From Cacconaster sp045599325 (GTDB taxonomy: Bacteria > Bacteroidota > Bacteroidia > Bacteroidales > UBA932), in NCBI GenBank assembly GCA_045599325.1, contig JAZRVT010000027.1, positions 1-56,153 on the forward strand: a DNA stretch of 56,153 nt, given 5' to 3'. Each line of letters starts with the position of its first letter. Within the stretch, counting starts at the first letter, position 1. The notes beneath the pieces are model-generated. The model was given only the letters and a program-made list of their open reading frames with translations, ran no database searches and had not been told where the DNA came from. Both the position numbers and the translations under genes were made by a program. Positions 24,523 through 31,133 of the stretch are shown here, in pieces.

Positions 24523-26292
24523 ATGGAAATTACCCGAATATTCGACCTTCTGGAGAATCTCAAGACATTCCCTCCGAAGGACGATATGCTGGCCAGAAAG
24601 ACCAAGAGCGGTTGGTTAAAGTACAGCATAGAAGATTATTGCAGAGTTTCCCATCTTGTGGCCTACGGACTTCTTTCCCTCGGATACAAGGAGGGAACCA
24701 AGATAATAACCATCTGCCAGAACCGTCCTGAATGGAACTTTCTCGATATGGGCATCACTCTCGCCCATATGATCCATATCCCGGTTTACAGCACCCTCAG
24801 CCACGACGATTTCCTCCATATCTTCACACATTCCGATGCTGAAGTCATTGTCGTCGGAACTCCTTCACTTTACAAGAAAGTAGCGCCGATAGCATCCGAA
24901 ACCGGCCGGGACATCAAGATTATAATGATGGACGATTCGGACGAGGTCTACTGCCTCAGACAGCTGTATGAGGAGGGTGAAAAGGCCGAGGCTGAAATTG
25001 CTCCTGTTGTTGAAAGCAACAAGAAAAACATCAGCAAAGACGACTGCGCAAGCATAATATACACGTCTGGAACCACAGGCACACCGAAAGGTGTGATGCT
25101 TTCACACTATAATCTTGTCTTCGACTCCCACGGTCACGCAGTGCGCCAGACCAAGAACTACACTCACAGAATGGTGAGCTTCCTGCCTCTCTGCCACGTC
25201 TATGAGCGTACGATGAACTATGAGTATCAGGAACTTGGCATCAGCATCTATTACGCAGAGAGCCTGGCTACAATCGCTTCTGACCTGAAGGACTGCCACG
25301 CGGACGGATTCTGCGCTGTGCCGCGCGTGCTGGAGATGATGTATTCGAAGCTGGAGGCTGCGGGAAAGAATCTGAAGGGGCTCTCCGCGAAGATCTATGC
25401 CGCCGCCTGGAAATATGCAAACAGTTTCGACAACGAGAACACCTCCTGGTTCTACCTGCTCAAGCAGAAGATATATGACAAGCTGGTATACAGCAAGTGG
25501 AGAGAGAACCTTGGCGGCCACGAAATGCTGGTAGTGAGCGGCGGCTCTTCCATACAGGCCAAGATAGTGCGTACCTTCAATGCTGCAAAGCTCTATATAT
25601 TTGAGGGTTACGGTATGACAGAGACTTCACCTGTCATCGCTGTCAACTCTCCTGCAGACAAATATAATGTGATCGGAACAGTGGGCAAGGCGATGAGCGG
25701 CACCGAGCTTTCCTTCGCGGAAGACGGTGAGATTCTCACAAGAGGACCGCACGTGATGCTCGGCTATTACAAGAACCCTGAGGCAACAGCAGAGATCATT
25801 GATTCGGAAGGATGGCTCCATACAGGTGACATCGGATGCCTCGTCGACGGCAAGTATTTGAAGATCACAGACCGTAAAAAGGAGATTTTCAAGCTCTCCG
25901 CAGGCAAGTACATCGCTCCGCAGGTGATAGAGAATCTCCTCAAGGAGTGCGAATACTTTGACAATGCGTTCGTATTCGGTGAGAATGAGAAGTTCGCTTC
26001 GGCCATCATCGTCCCTAATGCTCCTAAGGTAAGGGAGCTTGCAGCCCGACTGGGGGTCAAGGGTCCGGATGCAGAGATCATCAGGAATGAAGAAGTTGTT
26101 AAGGTTATGCATAAAAAAGTTGAGGAAGTCAACGCCAAACTGGCGGATTACGAGAATATCAAGAAGGAACATTTCCTCTTTGATGACTGGACCACCGACA
26201 ACGGTATGCTCTCGCAGACTCTGAAACTGAAGCGCCGCAACCTCATAAAGCGTTACGCCGAGGTTATCTCAGATACCTATAAGAAGCTGTAA
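24523..26292 (+). CDS. fadD: Long-chain acyl-CoA synthetase (AMP-forming)
   Basis: A 589-residue adenylate-forming enzyme, probably activating fatty acids to acyl-CoA in the cytoplasm or at the membrane. Seen: the P-loop-like motif IIYTSGTTGTPKGVMLSH (about residues 176-193), the A5 motif YGMTETSP, A7 GWLHTGDIG, A8 KITDRKKEIFKLSAGKYIAPQVIEN, and a C-terminal helix-rich tail ending near the A10 region (LSQTLKLKRRNLIKRY). Length and N-terminus match Bacteroidetes proteins labelled long-chain fatty-acid CoA ligase. No beta-oxidation genes nearby, so a role in lipid synthesis or recycling is more likely than fatty-acid catabolism. Followed by a strong terminator. Confidence 0.9.
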   Translation: MEITRIFDLLENLKTFPPKDDMLARKTKSGWLKYSIEDYCRVSHLVAYGLLSLGYKEGTKIITICQNRPEWNFLDMGITLAHMIHIPVYSTLSHDDFLHIFTHSDAEVIVVGTPSLYKKVAPIASETGRDIKIIMMDDSDEVYCLRQLYEEGEKAEAEIAPVVESNKKNISKDDCASIIYTSGTTGTPKGVMLSHYNLVFDSHGHAVRQTKNYTHRMVSFLPLCHVYERTMNYEYQELGISIYYAESLATIASDLKDCHADGFCAVPRVLEMMYSKLEAAGKNLKGLSAKIYAAAWKYANSFDNENTSWFYLLKQKIYDKLVYSKWRENLGGHEMLVVSGGSSIQAKIVRTFNAAKLYIFEGYGMTETSPVIAVNSPADKYNVIGTVGKAMSGTELSFAEDGEILTRGPHVMLGYYKNPEATAEIIDSEGWLHTGDIGCLVDGKYLKITDRKKEIFKLSAGKYIAPQVIENLLKECEYFDNAFVFGENEKFASAIIVPNAPKVRELAARLGVKGPDAEIIRNEEVVKVMHKKVEEVNAKLADYENIKKEHFLFDDWTTDNGMLSQTLKLKRRNLIKRYAEVISDTYKKL

Positions 26293-26312
26293 ATCAAAAG
26301 AGTATAAAAAGA

Positions 26313-26341
26313 AAAAAGACGGTTGAAAAACCGTCTTTTTT
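26313..26341. terminator. Bidirectional terminator between fadD and tRNA-Pro
   Basis: AAAAAGACGGTT / AACCGTCTTTTT with a short A-rich loop. The stem is flanked by A and T runs, so it can stop fadD (plus) and tRNA-Pro (minus) transcription. Confidence 0.85.
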
Positions 26342-26347
26342 CATCTG

Positions 26348-26421
26348 TCGGGATACTCCGACTCGAACGGAGGACCCCTTGGTCCCAAACCAAGTGCGCT
26401 AGCCAACTGCGCCACATCCCG
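26348..26421 (-). tRNA. tRNA-Pro (anticodon TGG)
   Basis: A 74-base cloverleaf: acceptor CGGGATG/TATCCCG (one G-T pair), D arm GCGC/GCGC, anticodon stem CTTGG/CCAAG with loop TTTGGGA giving anticodon TGG (reads CCA), T arm CTCCG/CGGAG with TTCGAGT, discriminator A. CCA is not encoded. It is followed on its strand by the bidirectional hairpin. Confidence 0.97.
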
Positions 26422-26431
26422 AAGTGGACTG

Positions 26432-26462
26432 CAAAGGTATAGCAGTTTTTTGAATTTCCAAA
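26432..26462 (-). promoter_or_regulatory. Promoter of tRNA-Pro
   Basis: On the minus strand TTTG (26462-26459), a 19-base spacer and TACCTTTG (26439-26432): full Bacteroidetes consensus, about 10 bases upstream of the tRNA 5' end. Confidence 0.75.
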
Positions 26463-26467
26463 AAAAA

Positions 26468-26498
26468 TTTGTGATAAATATTATTTGTATTACCTTTG
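26468..26498 (+). promoter_or_regulatory. Promoter of tRNA-Ser
   Basis: TTTG (26468-26471), a 19-base spacer, TACCTTTG (26491-26498). It is back to back with the tRNA-Pro promoter, the two -33 elements being 5 bases apart. Confidence 0.75.
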
Positions 26499-26531
26499 TA
26501 CCCGCTTTGGCAAGCAAGAAAGCCAGGATCC

Positions 26532-26618
26532 GGTGAGATGGGTGAGTGGCTTAAACCAGCAGTTTGCTAAACTGCCGTACGGGTAACCGTACCGGGGGTT
26601 CGAATCCCCCTTTCACCG
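26532..26618 (+). tRNA. tRNA-Ser (anticodon GCT)
   Basis: An 87-base class II tRNA: acceptor GGTGAGA/TTTCACC, anticodon stem GCAGT/ACTGC with loop TTGCTAA (anticodon GCT, reads AGC/AGT), a long variable arm GTACGGGTAACCGTAC, T arm GGGGG/CCCCC with TTCGAAT, discriminator G. CCA is not encoded. The 3' end is followed 11 bases later by a cruciform-like repeat element. Confidence 0.97.
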
Positions 26619-26629
26619 CAAAGAAAAAA

Positions 26630-26753
26630 GTCAATGGAAAGCATCTGCAGCGCAGATGCTTTTTTTGTGCGTGCTCAGGCAGGCGAAAGCTGGCTTTCGC
26701 CTGCACGAACACGCACAAAAAACAAGCAAGGCAAAGCCTTGCGTTCCATTGAC
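26630..26753. repeat. Nested inverted-repeat element (four-way-junction fold)
   Basis: 124 bases that fold almost completely: an outer stem GTCAATGGAA (26630-26639) / TTCCATTGAC (26744-26753) encloses three hairpins in order: AGCATCTGC-AGC-GCAGATGCT (26640-26660); a long arm TTTTTTGTGCGTG (26661-26673) / CACGCACAAAAAA (26710-26722) with an inner GCAGGCGAAAG/CTTTCGCCTGC stem; and GCAAGGC-AAA-GCCTTGC (26726-26742). Only four bases at the junction stay unpaired. The first hairpin plus T run may also terminate tRNA-Ser. On the minus strand the outer stem is followed by six T, as in a terminated RNA. Whether it is an RNA, a DNA cruciform or a mobile palindrome is unknown. Confidence 0.7.
26639..26666 (+). 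terminator. Terminator of tRNA-Ser
   Basis: AAGCATCTGC-AGC-GCAGATGCTT followed by T6, 21 bases after the tRNA 3' end. This is also the first arm of the nested element. Confidence 0.75.
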
Positions 26754-26768
26754 CCCACCATATCTTTG
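26739..26768 (+). promoter_or_regulatory. Promoter-like pair ahead of the 45-bp repeats
   Basis: TTG (26739-26741), a 19-base spacer, TATCTTTG (26761-26768). No gene follows. If used it would drive a non-coding transcript through the tandem repeats. Confidence 0.35.
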
Positions 26769-26794
26769 CAAGGGCCCCTCCGGCGAGGAGGGTG

Positions 26795-26918
26795 GGATGT
26801 GCGACCAGCGGGAGCAAATCCCCCGCGGCGAACGGGCATGGATGTGCGACCAGCGGGAGCAAATCCCCGCGGCGAACGGGCATGGATGTGCGACCAGCGG
26901 GAGCAAATCCCCCGCGGC
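26795..26918. repeat. 45-bp tandem repeats, 2.8 copies
   Basis: Unit starts GGATGTGCGACCAGCGGGAG at 26795, 26840 and 26884 (periods 45 and 44; the second copy has one C fewer in a C run). The third copy is partial. Each unit can form a small stem, GCGGGA-GCAAA-TCCC(C)CGC. There are no unique spacers between units, so it is not a CRISPR array. Confidence 0.85.
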
Positions 26919-26962
26919 AACTGTTGTTCGTCTTTGACGCTCAGCCTCCGCATCGCAGTTCT

Positions 26963-27111
26963 GGCGACAAACACCGTCACAGGTAACCATCCCTGGAGAG
27001 TGCTCAGGCAAGGACTGGCTGTGACGGTGCAGACAATCGGGCAGTACCGTCATAGGGCACACTGCTTACATGGGCCTGCAGCCGGGCTGTCCTGTGACGG
27101 TGTTTGTCGCC
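26963..27111. mobile_element. MITE-like 149-bp element with 21-bp terminal inverted repeats
   Basis: A perfect 21-bp inverted repeat, starting GGCGACAAACACCGTCACAG at 26963-26983 with its exact complement at 27091-27111. TTCT flanks both ends (26959-26962 and 27112-27115), as a 4-bp target duplication would. Inside, CTGTGACGGT and ACCGTCATAG form another near-perfect inverted pair sharing the terminal motif. No coding capacity. The match to a known family could not be tested. Confidence 0.5.
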
Positions 27112-27172
27112 TTCTTCTCCATTCTTTCTTCCTGGAAGTGCAATTCAGGGCTCCCTGCACTTCAGTGATGGG

Positions 27173-27208
27173 CAAATATAAAGGGCGGTCGCAAGGGCCG
27201 CCCTTCAT
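27173..27208 (-). terminator. Terminator of the C69 dipeptidase operon
   Basis: Stem AAGGGCGG/CCGCCCTT at about 27182-27206 with a short loop, followed on the minus strand by a T-rich TTTATATTTG. It lies about 20 bases after the dipeptidase stop and closes the sufS-to-dipeptidase unit. Confidence 0.7.
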
Positions 27209-27228
27209 ATCATAGGAAGTACCTCTCC

Positions 27229-28470
27229 TTATTTCTTGAAGAAGCTTGCGACGAACTCGTTGAAGTCTGTGCGGTTCTCCTTCTCGAACTTCTTGCGTGC
27301 GCTGAACACTGCCCGCTGTTCCTGTGATGGGTCGTATTTCGGGTCCCAGTTCTGGGCGTACTCCCAGTAGAAGTGGTCAGGATAGTTCTTCTGCATATCC
27401 TTTGCGTCACTGAAGTGCTTCTGCTCTGCCTCTTCTGCAGTGCTGAAACGGTGCAGGATAGCCGGAGCCTCGGTCATACCGCAATAGAACGGATAGTAGA
27501 CCTGACAGCAAGGGTGTCCCATTGCAGTCCACATCACGCATCCCTTCTCGAAGCCGAGACGGCCGCGCAGCTGGAACACGTTGGATGCCACAGTGGAGTT
27601 GTTGCAGATGCCTGCAGGGATCTCGCCTTCCGGAGTGAGAGGCTCGTGGAGTGCGAGCACGTTCATCATATCCCTGATGGAGACCTTCTTCAGAGGGACG
27701 CTTGCGAACTCGCCCGGACGGTCCTGGCCGAAGAAATAGGTCCATGCCTCGTGGCGGCGGATTGTGTTGCTGGATGACTTAAGTGAGCTCTCGGAAGCAT
27801 AAGCCTTGGCAAAGTTGAATTCTCCGTCTTTCTTCGGGTCATACCAGCCGCGGCTGACAGCGTAGTCGATCAGGTCGTCGCAGCCTGCGAAGTTCTCCTC
27901 GTCATCGAGGTCCACCTCGCCGATCACATAGTAGTTAGGGATGACCATCACCTTGTCGTCAGGGACTCTCTGGGCAACCCAGTGCTTTCCCTTGACAACG
28001 GCGACCACCCAGGCCTCGTTGATGTCGGCGATGAGGTATGAACGTCCGCTGCCGCTGTATCCGAAGGTTTCGACGAGGTTGCCTATGATGGTCACGCCTT
28101 CGCGGGCTGAGCGTGCATATTTGGCAACTGCCTTGCGTACTTCATAGAGGATGCCTTTGCCGGCAAGCTCACCCTTGTCTTCGCGTGAAGGGCAGTTGTC
28201 GGAAGCTACTGAGACACCGAACTGGTTCATGAAGGAGTCTGCCACCTGGGAGCCCGGGAACTCGCACCAGATGTACCTGAGGCTTTTCTCTGTTGCCGGA
28301 GCGACATAGATGTTGAGCATCTGCTCTCCGCCGTCGTCCTCGTTGTGTGCCATCAGCACAGAGCCGTCAACGGTTGCGTTGCGTCCGGCAATGATGCCGA
28401 AGCAGTTGTCCTGTGCATTGCAGAGCACTGCAATGCAGATGAATAAGGCTGTTAACAGTTGTTTTCTCAT
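27229..28470 (-). CDS. C69-family dipeptidase, exported
   Basis: A 413-residue PepD-type dipeptidase. Signal peptide MRKQLLTALFICIAVLCNAQ, then Cys23 in DNCFGIIAGRNATVDGSVLMAHNEDDGG. Mature C69 enzymes use an N-terminal cysteine as nucleophile in the Ntn fold; here it would be exposed after removing the signal and two residues. Other blocks: IGNLVETFGYSGSGRSYLIADINEAWVVAVVKGKHWVAQRVPDD and MNQFGVSVASDNCPSRED. The start overlaps the glyS stop by 4 bases, so it is the last gene of the sufS operon. It probably cleaves dipeptides in the periplasm. Confidence 0.9.
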   Translation of the reverse strand: MRKQLLTALFICIAVLCNAQDNCFGIIAGRNATVDGSVLMAHNEDDGGEQMLNIYVAPATEKSLRYIWCEFPGSQVADSFMNQFGVSVASDNCPSREDKGELAGKGILYEVRKAVAKYARSAREGVTIIGNLVETFGYSGSGRSYLIADINEAWVVAVVKGKHWVAQRVPDDKVMVIPNYYVIGEVDLDDEENFAGCDDLIDYAVSRGWYDPKKDGEFNFAKAYASESSLKSSSNTIRRHEAWTYFFGQDRPGEFASVPLKKVSIRDMMNVLALHEPLTPEGEIPAGICNNSTVASNVFQLRGRLGFEKGCVMWTAMGHPCCQVYYPFYCGMTEAPAILHRFSTAEEAEQKHFSDAKDMQKNYPDHFYWEYAQNWDPKYDPSQEQRAVFSARKKFEKENRTDFNEFVASFFKK

Positions 28471-30014
28471 ATCTTGTGGATTTGTTTGAACAGAGGGATG
28501 TAGCTGACCTTTTCGCTCACGATCTGCTTGAGATTCTCGATCGGAATGCGTTCCTGGGCCATTGTGTCACGGTCGCGGAGGGTGACACAGCCGTCGGTGA
28601 GGGTGTCGTGGTCAACTGTGACGCAGTATGGGGTTCCGATTGCGTCCTGGCGGCGGTAGCGCTTGCCGATGGAATCCTTCTCGTCATACTGGCAGTTGAA
28701 TTCGAAGCGGAGCTCGTCTATGATCTCGCGTGCCTTCTCAGGCAGGCCGTCCTTCTTGACGAGAGGCAGGACTGCGAGCTTGACAGGTGCTATGCAGGCA
28801 GGGAGACGGAGGACGACGCGCTCTTCACCGTTCTCGAGCTTCTCTTCTGTGTATGCGGCTGAGAGGATTGCGAGGAAGGTGCGGTCAAGTCCGATGGATG
28901 TCTCGATGACATACGGGGTATAGCTTTCGTTTGTCTCCGGGTCGAAGTACTGGATCTTGCGTCCGCTGAATTTCTGGTGCTGGCTGAGGTCAAAGTCTGT
29001 GCGGCTGTGGATGCCTTCGAGCTCCTTGAACCCGAACGGGAACTCGAACTCGATGTCGGTGGCGGCATTTGCGTAGTGGGCGAGCTTCTCGTGGTCGTGG
29101 TAACGGTATTTGCCGTCTCCGAGCCCGAGGGCCTTGTGCCAGGCGAGGCGGGTCTCCTTCCACTTCCTGAACCACTCCATCTCAGAACCCGGGCGTACGA
29201 AGAACTGCATCTCCATCTGCTCGAACTCGCGCATCCTGAAGATGAACTGGCGTGCAACTATCTCGTTGCGGAATGCCTTTCCGATCTGGGCGATGCCGAA
29301 AGGAACCTTCATCCTGCCGGTCTTCTGGACATTGAGGAAGTTGACGAAGATTCCCTGTGCTGTCTCCGGGCGGAGATAGATGGTGCCGACGCCGCCGTCC
29401 ACATTGCCGAGCTGGGTGCTGAACATAAGGTTGAACTGGCGCACGTCGGTCCAGTTCTTGGTGCCGGAGATAGGGCAGGCGATCTCGCAGTCGACGATGA
29501 TCTGGCGGAGTTCGGCCAGGTCGTTGTCGTTGAGGGCCTTAGTCATACGGGCGTGGACCTCGTCATATTTGACCTTGCTTCTCTGGACATTCGGGTTGGT
29601 TGCGCGGAACTGCTCCTCGTTGAAGGAGTCGCCCCATTTCCTGCGGCCTTTCTCGACCTCCTTGTCCATCTTCTCTTCGAGCTTGGCGAGGTAGTCCTCG
29701 ATGAGGACGTCGGCGCGGTAGCGCTTCTTGCTGTCCTTGTTGTCGATGAGCGGGTCGTTGAAGGCGCCCACGTGGCCGGAGGCCTCCCAGATGCGCGGAT
29801 GCATGAAGATTGCGGAGTCGATTCCCACAATGTTGTCGTTGAGGTGCACCATCGCCTCCCACCAGTATTTCTTTATGTTGTTTTTCATCTCGACACCCAT
29901 CTGGCCGTAGTCATAGACTGCACTGAGGCCGTCATAAACTTCGCTTGACGGGAAAATGAACCCGTATTCCTTTGAGTGTGCGATAAGATTCTTGAAAACT
30001 TCTTCCTGTGTCAT
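28467..30014 (-). CDS. glyS: Glycine-tRNA ligase (single-chain class II)
   Basis: A 515-residue dimeric-type glycyl-tRNA synthetase, charging tRNA-Gly. This is the eukaryote/archaea-like alpha2 form common in Bacteroidetes, not the alpha2beta2 enzyme. Seen: N-terminal FKNLIAHSKEYGFIFPSSEVYDGLSAVYDYGQMGVEMKNNIKKYWW, motif 2 region LRPETAQGIFVNFLNVQ and FRNEIVARQFIFRMREFEQMEMQFF, motif 3 YVIETSIGLDRTFLAIL, and a C-terminal anticodon-binding domain (IAPVKLAVLPLVKKDGL...YDEKDSIGKRYRRQDAIGTPYCVTVD). It overlaps folK by 4 bases upstream and the dipeptidase by 4 downstream. Confidence 0.97.
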   Translation of the reverse strand: MTQEEVFKNLIAHSKEYGFIFPSSEVYDGLSAVYDYGQMGVEMKNNIKKYWWEAMVHLNDNIVGIDSAIFMHPRIWEASGHVGAFNDPLIDNKDSKKRYRADVLIEDYLAKLEEKMDKEVEKGRRKWGDSFNEEQFRATNPNVQRSKVKYDEVHARMTKALNDNDLAELRQIIVDCEIACPISGTKNWTDVRQFNLMFSTQLGNVDGGVGTIYLRPETAQGIFVNFLNVQKTGRMKVPFGIAQIGKAFRNEIVARQFIFRMREFEQMEMQFFVRPGSEMEWFRKWKETRLAWHKALGLGDGKYRYHDHEKLAHYANAATDIEFEFPFGFKELEGIHSRTDFDLSQHQKFSGRKIQYFDPETNESYTPYVIETSIGLDRTFLAILSAAYTEEKLENGEERVVLRLPACIAPVKLAVLPLVKKDGLPEKAREIIDELRFEFNCQYDEKDSIGKRYRRQDAIGTPYCVTVDHDTLTDGCVTLRDRDTMAQERIPIENLKQIVSEKVSYIPLFKQIHKI

Positions 30015-30427
30015 AAGTCTATTCTGTTAATCAATTCTCCAATGAAAGGGCGCTCGACAACCTGCGGATGCGGGACTGTGAGACGCTCTGTGCGGATCTC
30101 GAGGCCGTTGAACATCAGTATGTCGATGTCGATGATCCTGTTTTCGTAAATTCTCCTGCCTTCGGCGTCGAAGGCAGCCTTGTGCGCCGGACGGCCCATC
30201 CTGCGCTCAATCTCCTGGCAGATGTCCAGAAGCGCTTCAGGCTCTATGTCTGCCTCAAAGGCCACAACCTCGTTGAGGAAAGGCTCCCCGTCGAACCCCA
30301 CGGCCTCCGTCTCCATAGCTCCGGAATAGAGCATATCGACCCTGAGGGCCCCGGCGAGCATCGCTTTCGCCTGCTCGAGGTTCCATTCCCGGTCGCCCAG
30401 GTTAGTGCCAAGTGAAAGGTATATCAT
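30011..30427 (-). CDS. folK: 6-hydroxymethyl-7,8-dihydropterin pyrophosphokinase
   Basis: A 138-residue HPPK of folate synthesis. Seen: MIYLSLGTNLGDREWNLEQA (nucleotide and pterin loop), the YSGAMETEAVGFDGEPFLNEVVAFEA block, and the signature IYENRIIDIDILMFNGLEIRTERLTVPHPQVVERPFI. It is a single-domain protein (no DHNA aldolase fusion) and overlaps glyS and the DUF59 gene by 4 bases each. Confidence 0.95.
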   Translation of the reverse strand: MIYLSLGTNLGDREWNLEQAKAMLAGALRVDMLYSGAMETEAVGFDGEPFLNEVVAFEADIEPEALLDICQEIERRMGRPAHKAAFDAEGRRIYENRIIDIDILMFNGLEIRTERLTVPHPQVVERPFIGELINRIDL

Positions 30428-30738
30428 AGCAGTCCGAGTTCCAGTTTAGCCTCTTCGCTCATCATATCAGTGTTCCATTCCGGTTCATAGACGAGCTCCA
30501 CCTCAACGTCTGTCACCTTGGGCACGTCTGCGACAGCAGCCCTCGCGTTCTCGACCACCTCGTCGGCTATCGGGCAGTTCGGGGCGGTGAGAGTCATTTT
30601 GACAAAGGCTTTGTTGTCTTCGTCGACTCTGATCTCATATATCAGCCCGAGGTCGTAGATGTTCACCGCGATCTCAGGGTCATAGACATTGCGCAGGGCG
30701 TTGATTATGTCAGCTTCCAGTGCAGTACGCTGCGGCAT
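30424..30738 (-). CDS. DUF59/MIP18-family Fe-S assembly protein (SufT-like)
   Basis: A 104-residue stand-alone DUF59 domain. Conserved DPEIAVNIYDLGLIYEIRV (residues about 20-38) and the Cys in TAPNCPIADE, thought to be involved in Fe-S cluster maturation. Sits directly after sufE (29-base overlap) and before folK, so it is part of the sufS-sufE unit and probably helps load clusters onto target proteins. The mrp protein in this window lacks the N-terminal DUF59 domain often fused to it, so this protein may act as its partner (inference). Confidence 0.88.
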   Translation of the reverse strand: MPQRTALEADIINALRNVYDPEIAVNIYDLGLIYEIRVDEDNKAFVKMTLTAPNCPIADEVVENARAAVADVPKVTDVEVELVYEPEWNTDMMSEEAKLELGLL

Positions 30739-31132
30739 AGGCTTTTATTGTCTTAATCATTGATACCAGGCCTCCGGCACGGGTGGGGGAGAGGTTCTCC
30801 TTCAGGCCGATTGCGGTGATGAACTCCTCGTCAGCCGCGAGGATCGCAGCAGGTGTCTGGCCGTCATAGACGCGGATCAGCAGTGAGATTATCCCCTTTG
30901 TGATGATGGCGTCGCTGTCAGCCGCGAAGCGGAGGCATCCCTCCTCAATCCGGCAGGAGAGCCATACCCGCGACTGGCAGCCCGGTATGAGGTTCTCCTC
31001 AGTCTTGTCCTTCTCTTCGATGACCGGCATACCTTTCCCGAGTTCGATGAGATATTCGTATTTGTCCATCCAGTCGTCGTAGATGGAGAACTCATCGATT
31101 ATCTCAGCCTGTATTTCGTTTATTGTCTTCAT
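30710..31132 (-). CDS. sufE: Cysteine desulfuration protein SufE
   Basis: A 140-residue SufE: accepts persulfide sulfur from SufS and passes it to the scaffold. Seen: DDWMDKYEYLIELGKGMP, the active-site Cys52 in LIPGCQSRVW, and the C-terminal LSPTRAGGLVSMIKTI. The start at 31132 (MKTINEIQ) lies one base after the sufS stop; the frame's first start would lie within sufS. Scaffold genes sufBCD are not in the window. Confidence 0.95.
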   Translation of the reverse strand: MKTINEIQAEIIDEFSIYDDWMDKYEYLIELGKGMPVIEEKDKTEENLIPGCQSRVWLSCRIEEGCLRFAADSDAIITKGIISLLIRVYDGQTPAAILAADEEFITAIGLKENLSPTRAGGLVSMIKTIKAYAAAYCTGS

Positions 31133-31133
31133 T

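Noticed and set aside
26795..26918. Possible CRISPR array
   Set aside because: The units are directly tandem with no unique spacers and there are no cas genes.
26551..27215. Several overlapping frames of 60-190 codons in the repeat region
   Set aside because: They only translate the 45-bp repeats and hairpins in different frames and run through the tRNA-Ser gene; no family features.
28977..29948. 323-codon plus-strand frame antisense to glyS
   Set aside because: Leu/Val/Glu-rich antisense artefact; glyS on the other strand is unambiguous.
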